DNA of 64,000 nucleotides from Austwickia sp. (lineage in GTDB: Bacteria; Actinomycetota; Actinomycetes; Actinomycetales; Dermatophilaceae), in contig JADJTI010000006.1 in assembly GCA_016711265.1 (NCBI GenBank), positions 434,001 to 498,000 on the forward strand, written 5' to 3'. A model generated the notes under the pieces. It was given only the letters and a program-made list of their open reading frames with translations, was not told the origin of the DNA and did not search any database. The position numbers and the translations under genes were made by a program. This document shows, in pieces, positions 56,954-64,000 of this stretch (positions within the stretch are counted from its first letter, which is position 1; each line of letters opens with the position of its first letter).

Positions 56954-58831
56954 ATGACCGCTGAGCTCGTCGAGATTCGTGACTTCCTGGCCGAGCATCC
57001 GCCGTTCGACGAGCTTCCTGCGCGGGTCCTGGACGTCCTGCCGTCTCAGCTGACCCTGCGGTACTACAAGCGGGGTACCTCGCTGATGGCCGTCGGGGTC
57101 GACAACCACGTCCTGTACATCCTGCGCAGCGGCGCGGTCGACATCCTCGATGAGCAGGGTGCTCTGGTTGAGCGCGGCGACGAGGGCACCTGCTTCGGCA
57201 CGACAACGCTGATCACCGGCAACCCCTCCAAGTTCACCGTGGTCACCATCGAGGACAGCCTCGCCCTGATCATGCCGGGTGAGGTGTTCGCCCAGCTCGC
57301 CCAGGACCATCCGGAGTTCAACGAGCACTTCAAGGCGCAGCGGGCCTCGCGGATGCGCAGCGCCGTGGAATCGATGCACCTGACCGACAGCGGGAACGCG
57401 GTGCTCAAGACCCGGGTGCGCGACATCCTGCGCCCCCCGCTGCTGCGGCTGCCGGCCACCGCCACCATCCGCGAGACCGCCGAGCTGATGGCCGCCCAGA
57501 ACCGGTCCGCGGTGCTGATCCACGACGGCAGCCAGATCCGCGGGCTGGTCACCGACCGGGACCTGCGCAATCGGGTGCTCGCGGTCGGCCGCGACCCGGG
57601 CTGCCCGGTGGTCGACATCATGTCCAGCGACCTGGTCAGTGTCTCGGGCGACTCGCTGGCCTTCGAGGTGCTGATGCAGATGTCGTCCCGGGCGATTCAC
57701 CACATCCCGGTCTGTGACAACGGGACCCCGATCGGGATCGTGTCGGCCGGAGACCTGCTGCGGTTGGAGTACAGCAGCCCTGTGTACCTGGTGGGCGACG
57801 TGGCGCGGCAGAGCGACCTGGAGGGGCTGGTGCGCTCGGCCCGCCGCCTGCCGCTGGTCGTCGATCGATTGGTCGGGCAGGATGCCACCGCCGACGACAT
57901 CGGCCGGGTGACGACGGCGGTCGGTGATGCGATCGAGCGCAAGGCCCACGATCTGGCCAAGGCCGAGCTCGGGCCGGCCCCGGTGCCGTTTTGCTGGGTG
58001 GTGCTGGGTTCCCGGGCGCGCCAGGAACAGGGTCTGGCCGCCGATCAGGACAATGCCCTGATCTACGCCGATGAACGCCCCGACGGGGTCAGCGTGCAGG
58101 ACGTGGCGGCGTACTTCGCTGCGTTGGCCGATCGGGTGGTGTCCTCGCTGGAGGCCTGCGGGTATCCGCGGTGCCCGGGCGAGGTGATGGCGACCAATCC
58201 GAACTGGCGGGCACCGCTGTCCGCGTGGCGCCGCAACTTCCACACCTGGGTGCGCCAACCGGAACCGGACGCCGTACTGAACTTGAGCATCTTCTTCGAC
58301 ATGCGCCCGGTGGTCGGTGACTTTGCGCTGTTCACCCAGCTGCAGGACTACGTCCTCTCGCTCACCCCGGACGCGCCGATCTTCCTGGCCCATCTGGCCA
58401 AGCAGGCCGCGCAGCACGAGCCTCCCCTGGGGTTCTTCCGAGGGTTGGTGCTGGAGAAGCACGGCGACAAGCGGGACATCATGGACCTGAAGAAGGGCGG
58501 CATCAACGTCGTCGTCGAGCTGGCCCGGGTGCACGCCCTGGCCAAGGCCAACCCGGCCGTCAACACCCAGGAAAGGCTGGCCGCGACGGTCTCCGCAGGT
58601 CTGCTGTCGGAGCATCGGGCGCAGAACGTCAAGGACGCCTACGAGTTCATTTCGTACGTGCGGCTCCGTCACCAGGTGCGTCAGGTCCGCGATGGGCGCC
58701 GGCCGGACAACTACGTCAGCGCGGAGGAGTTGACCAGCCTGGAAAAGCGGCACCTCAAGGATGCGTTCTACATCATCCGCAAGACCCAGGGTCTGCTCTC
58801 GCAGAGTTACCCGCTGTACCACGTGTCATGA
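56954..58831 (+). CDS. Cyclic-nucleotide-binding/CBS/DUF294 nucleotidyltransferase-like protein
   Basis: 625 residues in four modules: an N-terminal cNMP-binding jelly roll (about 10-140, YYKRGTSLMAVGVDNHVLYI), a CBS pair (about 155-275, VRDILRPPLLRLPATATIRE and VVDIMSSDLVSVSGD), a DUF294 nucleotidyltransferase domain with GSRARQEQGLAADQDNALIY near 352 (G-S and D-x-D residues), and the DUF294 C-terminal helical domain. It probably couples a cyclic nucleotide and an adenine nucleotide signal to nucleotidyl transfer; the target is unknown. A DnaQ-like exonuclease follows 77 bp downstream. Confidence 0.9.
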   Translation: MTAELVEIRDFLAEHPPFDELPARVLDVLPSQLTLRYYKRGTSLMAVGVDNHVLYILRSGAVDILDEQGALVERGDEGTCFGTTTLITGNPSKFTVVTIEDSLALIMPGEVFAQLAQDHPEFNEHFKAQRASRMRSAVESMHLTDSGNAVLKTRVRDILRPPLLRLPATATIRETAELMAAQNRSAVLIHDGSQIRGLVTDRDLRNRVLAVGRDPGCPVVDIMSSDLVSVSGDSLAFEVLMQMSSRAIHHIPVCDNGTPIGIVSAGDLLRLEYSSPVYLVGDVARQSDLEGLVRSARRLPLVVDRLVGQDATADDIGRVTTAVGDAIERKAHDLAKAELGPAPVPFCWVVLGSRARQEQGLAADQDNALIYADERPDGVSVQDVAAYFAALADRVVSSLEACGYPRCPGEVMATNPNWRAPLSAWRRNFHTWVRQPEPDAVLNLSIFFDMRPVVGDFALFTQLQDYVLSLTPDAPIFLAHLAKQAAQHEPPLGFFRGLVLEKHGDKRDIMDLKKGGINVVVELARVHALAKANPAVNTQERLAATVSAGLLSEHRAQNVKDAYEFISYVRLRHQVRQVRDGRRPDNYVSAEELTSLEKRHLKDAFYIIRKTQGLLSQSYPLYHVS

Positions 58832-58908
58832 GCAGCTCACCCGGTATCGGGACGTTCCCGGGCGGCACCGTCCGTACGTCGACCTGCCCGCGGGTCGGGT
58901 GATCGGCG

Positions 58909-59598
58909 ATGTTCGAGCGGTTCATGGCAAGCCGGCGTCGGGACCGAGCGCTGGCGTCGCTGCCGGTCGGCCCGCTGCGGGCGCTGATCGAGCAACCCAC
59001 TCCCGACCTGGACAGTCCGCTGAGCGAACTGCGGCTGCTGGCCATCGACCTGGAGACCACGGGGTTGGACCCACGCAAGGACCACCTGTTGTCGGTGGGG
59101 TACGTCGCCGTCGACGGTCTGAGCATCACCTTGGGCACCGCCGGCTCGGCGGTGATCAGGGCCGATGTCGAGGTGGGCCAGAGCGCGGTGGTCCACGGCC
59201 TGACCGATGACACCGTGGCCGCAGGTCAGGACCTGGAGGAGGTCTTGCCGGAGGTGCTGGCGGCCCTGCAGGGGCGGGTGCTGTTGGCGCACTTCGCCAG
59301 CATCGAGCAGCGGTTCCTCGGGGCCGCGTGCAAGCGCATGTATGGCCATGCGCCGGACTATGTGGTGGTCGACACCTTCGAGCTGCAGCAGCGGATCACT
59401 ACGGCGGCGTTTCGGCACGTCCGGGAGGGTGCGCTGCGGCTGGACACGTCGCGGGCCCACTTCGGGTTGCCTCGGTACAAGGCCCACGAGGCGCTGACCG
59501 ACGCGTTGGCCTGCGCCGAGCTGTACCTGGCCCAGGTGACGCACCTCGGTGGGGATGGCGGTGCCGAGGGAATGACGTTGCGTCAGGTAGTCAGCTGA
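58909..59598 (+). CDS. DnaQ-like 3'-5' exonuclease
   Basis: 229 residues of the DEDDh superfamily. ExoI motif AIDLETTGLDP near residue 45, Exo II LLAHFASIEQRF near 125 and Exo III HEALTDALA near 189 provide the four acidic residues and histidine. A basic N-terminal helix precedes the domain. Stand-alone members are often paired with cNMP/CBS/DUF294 proteins, as here, and probably act on RNA or nucleotide signals rather than as polymerase proofreaders. The following interval is a repeat array. Confidence 0.88.
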   Translation: MFERFMASRRRDRALASLPVGPLRALIEQPTPDLDSPLSELRLLAIDLETTGLDPRKDHLLSVGYVAVDGLSITLGTAGSAVIRADVEVGQSAVVHGLTDDTVAAGQDLEEVLPEVLAALQGRVLLAHFASIEQRFLGAACKRMYGHAPDYVVVDTFELQQRITTAAFRHVREGALRLDTSRAHFGLPRYKAHEALTDALACAELYLAQVTHLGGDGGAEGMTLRQVVS

Positions 59599-59602
59599 GG
59601 CC

Positions 59603-59750
59603 GGTTTCCCCGACCGGGGGCAGGTTTCCCCGACCGGGGGCAGGTTGCTGGACGCACCGGGTCGGCGTAACCCGCACCAGGTCGGGCGAACCCGCACCGG
59701 GTCGGGCGAACCCGCACCGGGTCGGCGTAACCCGCACCAGGTAAGGCGGA
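59603..59750. repeat. 20-bp tandem array that changes orientation
   Basis: Two copies of GGTTTCCCCGACCGGGGGCA (59603-59642), an 11-base centre, then four copies plus a partial of a unit like GCACCGGGTCGGCGTAACCC (59654-59750). The reverse complement of the second unit (GGGTTACGCCGACCCGGTGC) resembles the first, so the array inverts in the middle. It lies between the exonuclease and YciO genes. Confidence 0.8.
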
Positions 59751-59823
59751 AGGCGCCCCAGCCGTGGGGACCACCGCGCTGAGCCGGACCCCGGAGCGCC
59801 CGTAGCCCCGTACGCTCGGGCGC

Positions 59824-60474
59824 ATGGCCCGCTTCGTCGACGTACACCCGGACAACCCCCAGCCGCGCAAGATCGCCCAGACCGTGGCCGTGCTGCGCGA
59901 CGGCGGTGTCGTGGCCTACCCCACGGACTCCGGGTATGCGCTCGGCTGCACGCTTGGCAACGTCGAGGGCAAGGCCCGGATCACCGCGATCCGCCAGCTC
60001 TCCGACAAACACCATTTCGCGCTGATGTGCCGGGACTTCGCCCAACTCGGCCAGCTGGTTCACCTGCCGAACCGGGTCTTCCGGGCGATCAAGGCCGCCA
60101 CGCCCGGGCCGTACACGTTCATCCTGCCGGCGACCCCGGAGGTGCCTCGCCGGTTGATGCACCCCAAGAAGCACACGGTCGGCGTACGGATCAGTGACGA
60201 TCCCGTGGTGCAGGCGCTGCTGGCCGAGTTGGGTGAGCCGCTGGTGTCGACCACCCTGATCATGCCGGGGGAGACCGAACCGATGACCGAGGGCTGGGTG
60301 GTCAAGGAGGAGTTGGATCACCTGGTGGACGTCGTGATCGACGCCTCCGGGGGAGGCCTGTACGACGCGAGCCGGCCGGCCGAGCCTACGACCGTTGTCG
60401 ATTTCTCCGGCGGGGAGCCGGAGATCGTTCGGGTCGGCGCCGGCGACCCCTCCCGGTTCGTCGACGTTCCCTGA
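59824..60474 (+). CDS. Sua5/YciO/YrdC-family protein
   Basis: 216 residues of the YrdC fold. GVVAYPTDSGYALGCTLGN near residue 28 and the KHHFALMCRDFAQL segment near 62 are the nucleotide and threonine-carbonate binding regions; TVGVRISDDPVVQALL near 118 is the later core. YrdC/Sua5 proteins make threonylcarbamoyl-AMP for tRNA t6A. The overall pattern is nearer the YciO branch, which may have a different or additional role. Start ATG 59824. Confidence 0.88.
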   Translation: MARFVDVHPDNPQPRKIAQTVAVLRDGGVVAYPTDSGYALGCTLGNVEGKARITAIRQLSDKHHFALMCRDFAQLGQLVHLPNRVFRAIKAATPGPYTFILPATPEVPRRLMHPKKHTVGVRISDDPVVQALLAELGEPLVSTTLIMPGETEPMTEGWVVKEELDHLVDVVIDASGGGLYDASRPAEPTTVVDFSGGEPEIVRVGAGDPSRFVDVP

Positions 60475-60490
60475 CGTCACTGCCGACGTG

Positions 60491-61666
60491 TCAGCGCGCC
60501 GGCAGGGACGTCTCCAGCCGCTGGATCCACGGCGCCAGCTCCCACCCCTGCGCAGCGATCCACTCGCGGTCGAAGTAGGTGTGGCCGTAGCGGTCCCCGG
60601 AGTCGCACAGCAGGGTGACCACGCTGCCGCGCTCACCGTGGGCTCGCATCTGATCGACCAGGTGGGCGACGGCGACGATGGTGGTACCGGTCGAGGGCCC
60701 GACGCGCCGTCCCAGACGCCCTTGCAGGAAGTGCGCGCCGGCCACCGAAGCCGGGTCGGGAACCCGCACCATCCGGTCCACGACAGTGCCGACAAAACTG
60801 GGTTCCACCCGGGGACGGCCGATTCCTTCGATCCGGGAGCTGCTGTGCGTGACGACGCCGGCATCGCGGCTCACCCAACCGTCGTAGAAGACGGAGTTCT
60901 CGACGTCGGCGACGCACAGCCGGGTAGGCAGTTTCATCAGGCGCAGGTACCGGCCGAGCGTGGCGCTGGTGCCGCCGGTGCCGGCCCCCACCACGATCCA
61001 GGCGGGTATCGGGTGGGGCTCGTTGCCGAGCTGGTCCAGGATCGACTGGGCGATGTTGTTGTGGCCTCTCCAGTCGGTGGCGCGCTCGGCGTAGGTGAAC
61101 TGGTCGAGGAAGTGGCCGCCGTACTGCTGGGCGAGCCGCTGGGAGGTCTCGGACATCTGCTCGGCGTGCTCGACGAAGTGACAGATTCCGCCCTCGGCCT
61201 CGATGAGCGCGATCTTTTCCGCGCTGGTCGAGCGCGGCATGACGGCCACGAACCGCAGCCCGAGCATCCGGGCGAAGTGCGCCTCGCTGACCGCCGTGGA
61301 CCCCGAGGACGACTCAATCACGACGGTGTCGGGGCCCAGCCAGCCGTTGACCAGGGCATACAGGAAGAGGGATCGGGCTAACCGGTGTTTGAGGCTGCCG
61401 GTGGGGTGGGTCGATTCGTCTTTGAGGTAGAGGTCGATGCCCCAGTGCTCGGGCAGGTCGAGCTTGATGAGGTGGGTGTCGGCTGAGCGGCGTGCGTCGG
61501 CCTCCAGGCGGCGGATCCGTTCGGCGACCCAGTCCCGCAGCGCGGGATCGCTACGGTCGACGTCCTGGGTCAGCAACGCGCGGGTGGGAGCAAGGGTGGC
61601 CGCAGCCGTGGGGCCGTCCGGTTCCGTCGACTCGGGCTCCAGGGTGGGGGTGTTCGAGGCGTGCAC
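60491..61666 (-). CDS. cds1: L-cysteine desulfhydrase Cds1-like PLP enzyme
   Basis: 391 residues, fold type II PLP enzyme. LYLKDESTHPTGSLKHRLAR near residue 78 contains the PLP lysine, VIESSSGSTAVSEAHFARM near 115 the phosphate loop, VVGAGTGGTSATLGRYLRL near 226 the second glycine loop, and SSRIEGIGRPRVEPSF near 275 the mycobacterial Cds1 signature. It should degrade cysteine to sulfide, ammonia and pyruvate. The first 45 residues are unconserved; GTG at 61666 is taken but an internal start is possible. It faces the yciO-type gene. Confidence 0.88.
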   Translation of the reverse strand: MHASNTPTLEPESTEPDGPTAAATLAPTRALLTQDVDRSDPALRDWVAERIRRLEADARRSADTHLIKLDLPEHWGIDLYLKDESTHPTGSLKHRLARSLFLYALVNGWLGPDTVVIESSSGSTAVSEAHFARMLGLRFVAVMPRSTSAEKIALIEAEGGICHFVEHAEQMSETSQRLAQQYGGHFLDQFTYAERATDWRGHNNIAQSILDQLGNEPHPIPAWIVVGAGTGGTSATLGRYLRLMKLPTRLCVADVENSVFYDGWVSRDAGVVTHSSSRIEGIGRPRVEPSFVGTVVDRMVRVPDPASVAGAHFLQGRLGRRVGPSTGTTIVAVAHLVDQMRAHGERGSVVTLLCDSGDRYGHTYFDREWIAAQGWELAPWIQRLETSLPAR

Positions 61667-61687
61667 CCTGCCATTGTGGCGCTGTCC

Positions 61688-62038
61688 TCAGCGGGGGCGC
61701 AGGCGCTCGGCCGGGAGCCATTCGAGGATGGCGCGACTGCCTTGGGGGCCAGGGATCAGGTATTGCGTGAGTCCCCACCAGGTGCAGTCGGGCCCCCGCC
61801 GCCACTCCAGGACCAGACCGGGGTGGTCGCCCTCACCGTCGCCGGTTACCCAGCAGTGCCGTCCCGTGCCGGTCTCCCGAGGAGCTTCACCCGGCCGGTC
61901 CTGGCGGCCCGAGCGAGCTGGTGGCGCGGGTGAGGCGGGTTGCGCATGCTGGCCGGGCTGCGTCGGGCCGAAACTCACGCTGCGTTGGCCGAGCGGCACC
62001 CCGCGGCCGTTCGGCGCCGTCGACCAGCCGCCGCCCAT
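61688..62038 (-). CDS. Small conserved actinobacterial protein
   Basis: Up to 116 residues. The conserved part is the second half: RHCWVTGDGEGDHPGLVLEW, then GPDCTWWGLTQYLIPG and a terminal AILEWLPAERLRPR. This beta-rich pattern ending in WLPAERLRP occurs in short uncharacterised actinobacterial proteins. The first half is Gly/Pro/Arg-rich and may not be translated in full; the start is uncertain. No function known. Confidence 0.65.
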   Translation of the reverse strand: MGGGWSTAPNGRGVPLGQRSVSFGPTQPGQHAQPASPAPPARSGRQDRPGEAPRETGTGRHCWVTGDGEGDHPGLVLEWRRGPDCTWWGLTQYLIPGPQGSRAILEWLPAERLRPR

Positions 62039-62107
62039 GGCACCAGGATAACCCGGCTCCGAACAGATGTTCGATCCGTCGTTGGGGTCGGGGTCGGGGT
62101 GCGAGGC

Positions 62108-62446
62108 TCACAGGTCGTCGACGGTCAGCACCGGGTAGACGTGGTAGGCGGGTTCTTCGTAGGGATGGGCGGCCAGCATGGCCAGGACCGCCGCTTTGGC
62201 CAACCGGCGTTCGCAGATCGCCTCCAGCCGTTCTTCGGCCACCGTCTCCGCCCGCCCGGGCGCTCCGATGAACGGGTTCGCTGTCGCGTCCGGTTCAAAG
62301 CGGCCCTGGCCGGGAGCGCTGAAACTGCAGGCCCGATAGGCGCCGATCCGGCCAGCGCCCGCCTCGGCGAGGGCGGTGCGCACCCGAGCGCCGACCGCCG
62401 GATCGTCGGAGGGAACGAAGACCACGATGACCACGAGTTCGCTCAT
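62108..62446 (-). CDS. YqfO/NIF3-C-terminal-like protein (COG3323)
   Basis: 112 residues, CutA/NIF3 C-terminal-like fold. VVIVVFVPSDDPAVGARVRT opens the protein; GAGRIGAYRACSFSAPGQG near residue 29 and NPFIGAPGRAE near 58 are diagnostic, and AAHPYEEPAYHVYPVL near the end is the family signature. Proteins of this group are structurally known but have no settled function. ATG at 62446 with AGGATGG upstream. It is divergent from tesB, 55 bp away. Confidence 0.87.
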   Translation of the reverse strand: MSELVVIVVFVPSDDPAVGARVRTALAEAGAGRIGAYRACSFSAPGQGRFEPDATANPFIGAPGRAETVAEERLEAICERRLAKAAVLAMLAAHPYEEPAYHVYPVLTVDDL

Positions 62447-62501
62447 GCCGACCATCCTGCCGACCACCATGCCGACCCACATCGAGGCCATGATGGTCGG
62501 C

Positions 62502-63437
62502 ATGGATCTGCGGGAGTTGGATGGTGACCACGGGGACGCCTCGGGTCGACTGAGCGTGCCCGCGGTGCTGGCACTGGAGCGCGTGGCGGAACTGAGTCAG
62601 CCGCCGTACCTGACGGTCTTCTCGGGCCCCGTCACTCGCAACACGGGGTCCCGGGTCTTCGGTGGTCAGGTGCTGGGCCAGGTGGTGGCCGCGGCCGCCC
62701 GAACCCTCCCGCCGGGATATCCCGTGCACCATGCCAGCGGCCAGTTCGTCCGGCCGGCCGACGGCACGGCGCCGCTCCGGTTTCACGTGAAACACGAGCG
62801 TGATGGTCGGGTGTTCGCCCTTCGTACTGTCGAAGCGATACAACATGATCGCCTGGTGTTCACCGGTCTGGTCTCCGGTCACGTGCCCGGGCGGGGCGTC
62901 GAGCACCAGATCCCCCGGCTGGTCGGTCCGGGACCGGAGGACTCTCCGGGCGGCGATGCCTGGTACGCCGACTGGCCGACGTACGTGCGTTATCTGCGCA
63001 AACTCGAGGACGAACTCGGCGTAGAACTGCGCTTTCCCACGGCCCCCGTGCACGTCGCGGCACTGCGCGGCGAGGCCACGCAACCGCAACAGTCGGTGTG
63101 GGTCCGGTGTCGTGATGCGTTGGCCGATCTTCCGGAAGGGTCGGCGGATCACGTGGCCCACGCAGCGGCCCTGGCGTACCTGTCGGATCTGCTGCTCCTG
63201 GGCGCGGCGCTCGGCCCGCATCGCCGAACCATGTTCGATCAGGATGTCCAGGTGGCGACCATCAACCACGCGATCTGGCTGCATGCTCCGACGGCGCGTG
63301 CCGATGAGTGGCTGCGCGTCGAGCAGTGGGCCCCCTGGAGCGGGAACGGGATGGCCATGTGTCGCAGCGAGCTTTTCGCCCTGGACGGTCGCCTGATCGC
63401 CTCGGTCTCCCAGGAGAGCTTGATCTGGATCGTCTGA
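62502..63437 (+). CDS. tesB: Acyl-CoA thioesterase II (TesB)
   Basis: 311 residues, double-hotdog thioesterase. RVFGGQVLGQVVAAAARTLP near residue 47 and HHASGQFVRPADGTAPL near 71 are the first-domain signatures; FDQDVQVATINHAIWLHAP near 246 contains the catalytic Asp, and the C-terminus SVSQESLIWIV is typical. It hydrolyses medium and long acyl-CoAs. ATG at 62502 is chosen; upstream in-frame codons are Met/Thr-rich noise. The gene contains a parS-like palindrome at 62779-62794, encoding FHVKH. A family A hairpin follows the stop. Confidence 0.93.
   Translation: MDLRELDGDHGDASGRLSVPAVLALERVAELSQPPYLTVFSGPVTRNTGSRVFGGQVLGQVVAAAARTLPPGYPVHHASGQFVRPADGTAPLRFHVKHERDGRVFALRTVEAIQHDRLVFTGLVSGHVPGRGVEHQIPRLVGPGPEDSPGGDAWYADWPTYVRYLRKLEDELGVELRFPTAPVHVAALRGEATQPQQSVWVRCRDALADLPEGSADHVAHAAALAYLSDLLLLGAALGPHRRTMFDQDVQVATINHAIWLHAPTARADEWLRVEQWAPWSGNGMAMCRSELFALDGRLIASVSQESLIWIV
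62779..62794. promoter_or_regulatory. parS-like ParB-binding site inside tesB
   Basis: GGTTTCACGTGAAACA matches the bacterial parS consensus TGTTTCACGTGAAACA at 15 of 16 positions, including the full 14-bp palindrome GTTTCACGTGAAAC. Such an AT-balanced palindrome is very unlikely by chance in DNA this GC-rich. parS sites often lie in coding sequence near the replication origin. Confidence 0.75.
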
Positions 63438-63463
63438 GCCCGGCGCCTTCGAGGGTCGCCCAC

Positions 63464-63507
63464 CGTTGGGGGATCGGCCTCGCGAAACCGAAGCGAATCC
63501 CCCAACG
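63464..63507 (+). terminator. GTTGGGGGATTCG hairpin (family A, copy 4)
   Basis: Arms CGTTGGGGGAT and ATCCCCCAACG form an 11-bp perfect stem with a weak inner part, 26 bp after the tesB stop. It is the most diverged family A copy. Confidence 0.75.
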
Positions 63508-63588
63508 ATTCCCGTCGAGGTCCGCTGCGTCGGAACGTGAAGGCCAGGAGGGCCTGCGATGCCGCGGACCCACGGGTAGCGTTGGCCC

Positions 63589-64000
63589 ATGCCGACCGGT
63601 GACGCGTTCCAGGACCACTACCCCAGCGAGCTCAGCCACTGCTACGGCTGCGGCGCGGCCAACGAGCTGGGTCACCGCATCAAGAGCCGCTGGGACGGTG
63701 ATGAGACGGTCGCTTACTACGACCCCCGGCCCGAGCACACCGCCATTCCCGGCTTCGTGTACGGCGGCCTGCTCGCCTCGCTGATCGACTGCCACGGCAC
63801 CGGGTCCGCGGCCGCGGCGGCGTACCGGGAGGCCGGCCGCGAGCTGGGCAGCGAGCCCCCCTTCCGGTATGTGACGGGGAGCCTGCACGTCGACTACCTG
63901 AAGCCGACCCCGATGGGGGTAACCCTGGAGATTCGGGGCCGGATCGCCGAGGTCAAGGGGCGCAAGGTGGTCATCGAGGAGTCGGTGTACGCCGACGGGG
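63589..64000 (+). CDS. Hotdog-fold (PaaI-like) thioesterase, 3' end beyond window
   Basis: The frame from the ATG at 63589 stays open to the window end (137 residues). It reads MPTGDAFQDHYPSELSHCYG, CGAANELGHRIKSRW, then HTAIPGFVYGGLLASLIDCH near residue 57, the hotdog helix carrying the active-site region, and LHVDYLKPTPMGVTLEIRG near 103. The layout is that of PaaI-type acyl-CoA thioesterases. The Cys-Tyr-Gly-Cys-Gly motif near residue 18 is common in this subgroup. The next genes are unseen. Confidence 0.88.
   Translation, partial: MPTGDAFQDHYPSELSHCYGCGAANELGHRIKSRWDGDETVAYYDPRPEHTAIPGFVYGGLLASLIDCHGTGSAAAAAYREAGRELGSEPPFRYVTGSLHVDYLKPTPMGVTLEIRGRIAEVKGRKVVIEESVYADG

Noticed and set aside
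62779..62794. Plasmid or phage partition locus
   Set aside because: There is no parA, parB or plasmid gene nearby; the site lies in a housekeeping-type thioesterase gene, so a chromosomal parS is the simpler reading.

Overview
The window is a stretch of high-GC (visually about 70%) actinobacterial chromosome. The call rests on base composition, frequent GTG starts, abundant ATGA or GTGA stop/start overlaps, hairpins without U-tracts, and gene content: two PIG-L type deacetylases, a TIGR03086/MDMPI-like protein, a Cds1-type cysteine desulfhydrase, paired wax-ester-synthase/DGAT acyltransferases, DUF1707, CGNR zinc fingers and a cholesterol-oxidase-like GMC enzyme. Genus cannot be named from the sequence. 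No rRNA, tRNA, CRISPR array, transposase, integrase or phage gene was seen. I read it as ordinary chromosome with an unusual amount of structured intergenic repeat DNA.

Layout. 1-9.4 kb: 3' end of a uvrA-like gene, a secreted polysaccharide deacetylase, an ABC exporter whose last codons are frameshifted, a convergent ArsR/SRPBCC pair (the SRPBCC gene is broken), a DUF4298-like protein, a lipoprotein sugar dehydrogenase, an enoyl-CoA hydratase, a VOC protein and SelO. 9.4-14.2 kb: a four-carbon sugar-acid (threonate/erythronate type) operon of GntP permease, dehydrogenase and DUF1537 kinase, preceded by its FCD/GntR regulator. 14.2-26.3 kb: PlsC-like acyltransferase and M19 dipeptidase (overlapping), lactone oxidase, Rieske lipoprotein, P-loop protein, AraC regulator, DinB/MDMPI protein, SDR, small hotdog and DinB proteins, amidase, GH13 enzyme. 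26.3-31.4 kb: a vapC remnant beside a repeat array, a PadR/membrane-protein pair, a patatin and AI-2E transporter pair, and an alpha/beta hydrolase lacking its serine. 31.4-36 kb: thiO-thiS-thiG-thiF under a TPP riboswitch, with divergent thiE. 36-49.7 kb: MFS, PIG-L, thioredoxin, CGNR, EamA, a large KaiC-like plus PEP/pyruvate-binding protein, a thioester-type surface protein, GMC oxidase, DUF1707, SDR and a second PIG-L. 49.7-54.1 kb: CGNR protein and two overlapping WS/DGAT genes. 54.6-60.5 kb: ZnuC/ZnuB-type metal ABC genes with a histidine-rich tail, a cNMP/CBS/DUF294 protein with a DnaQ-like exonuclease, and a YciO/Sua5 protein. 60.5-64 kb: cds1, two small conserved proteins, tesB carrying a parS-like palindrome, and a thioesterase running off the end.

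The most novel material is between genes. (1) A three-copy element has an invariant 20-bp palindrome flanked by ACCCAC/GTGGGT half-sites at exactly 19-bp steps, with varying copy number on one side. (2) A four-copy hairpin has the arm sequence CGTTGGGGGAT and always sits 3' of genes. (3) A three-copy hairpin is built on CTCGATRTCGAG. (4) A 20-bp tandem array flips orientation in the middle. These look like genome-specific terminator or REP-like families; database comparison was not possible here.
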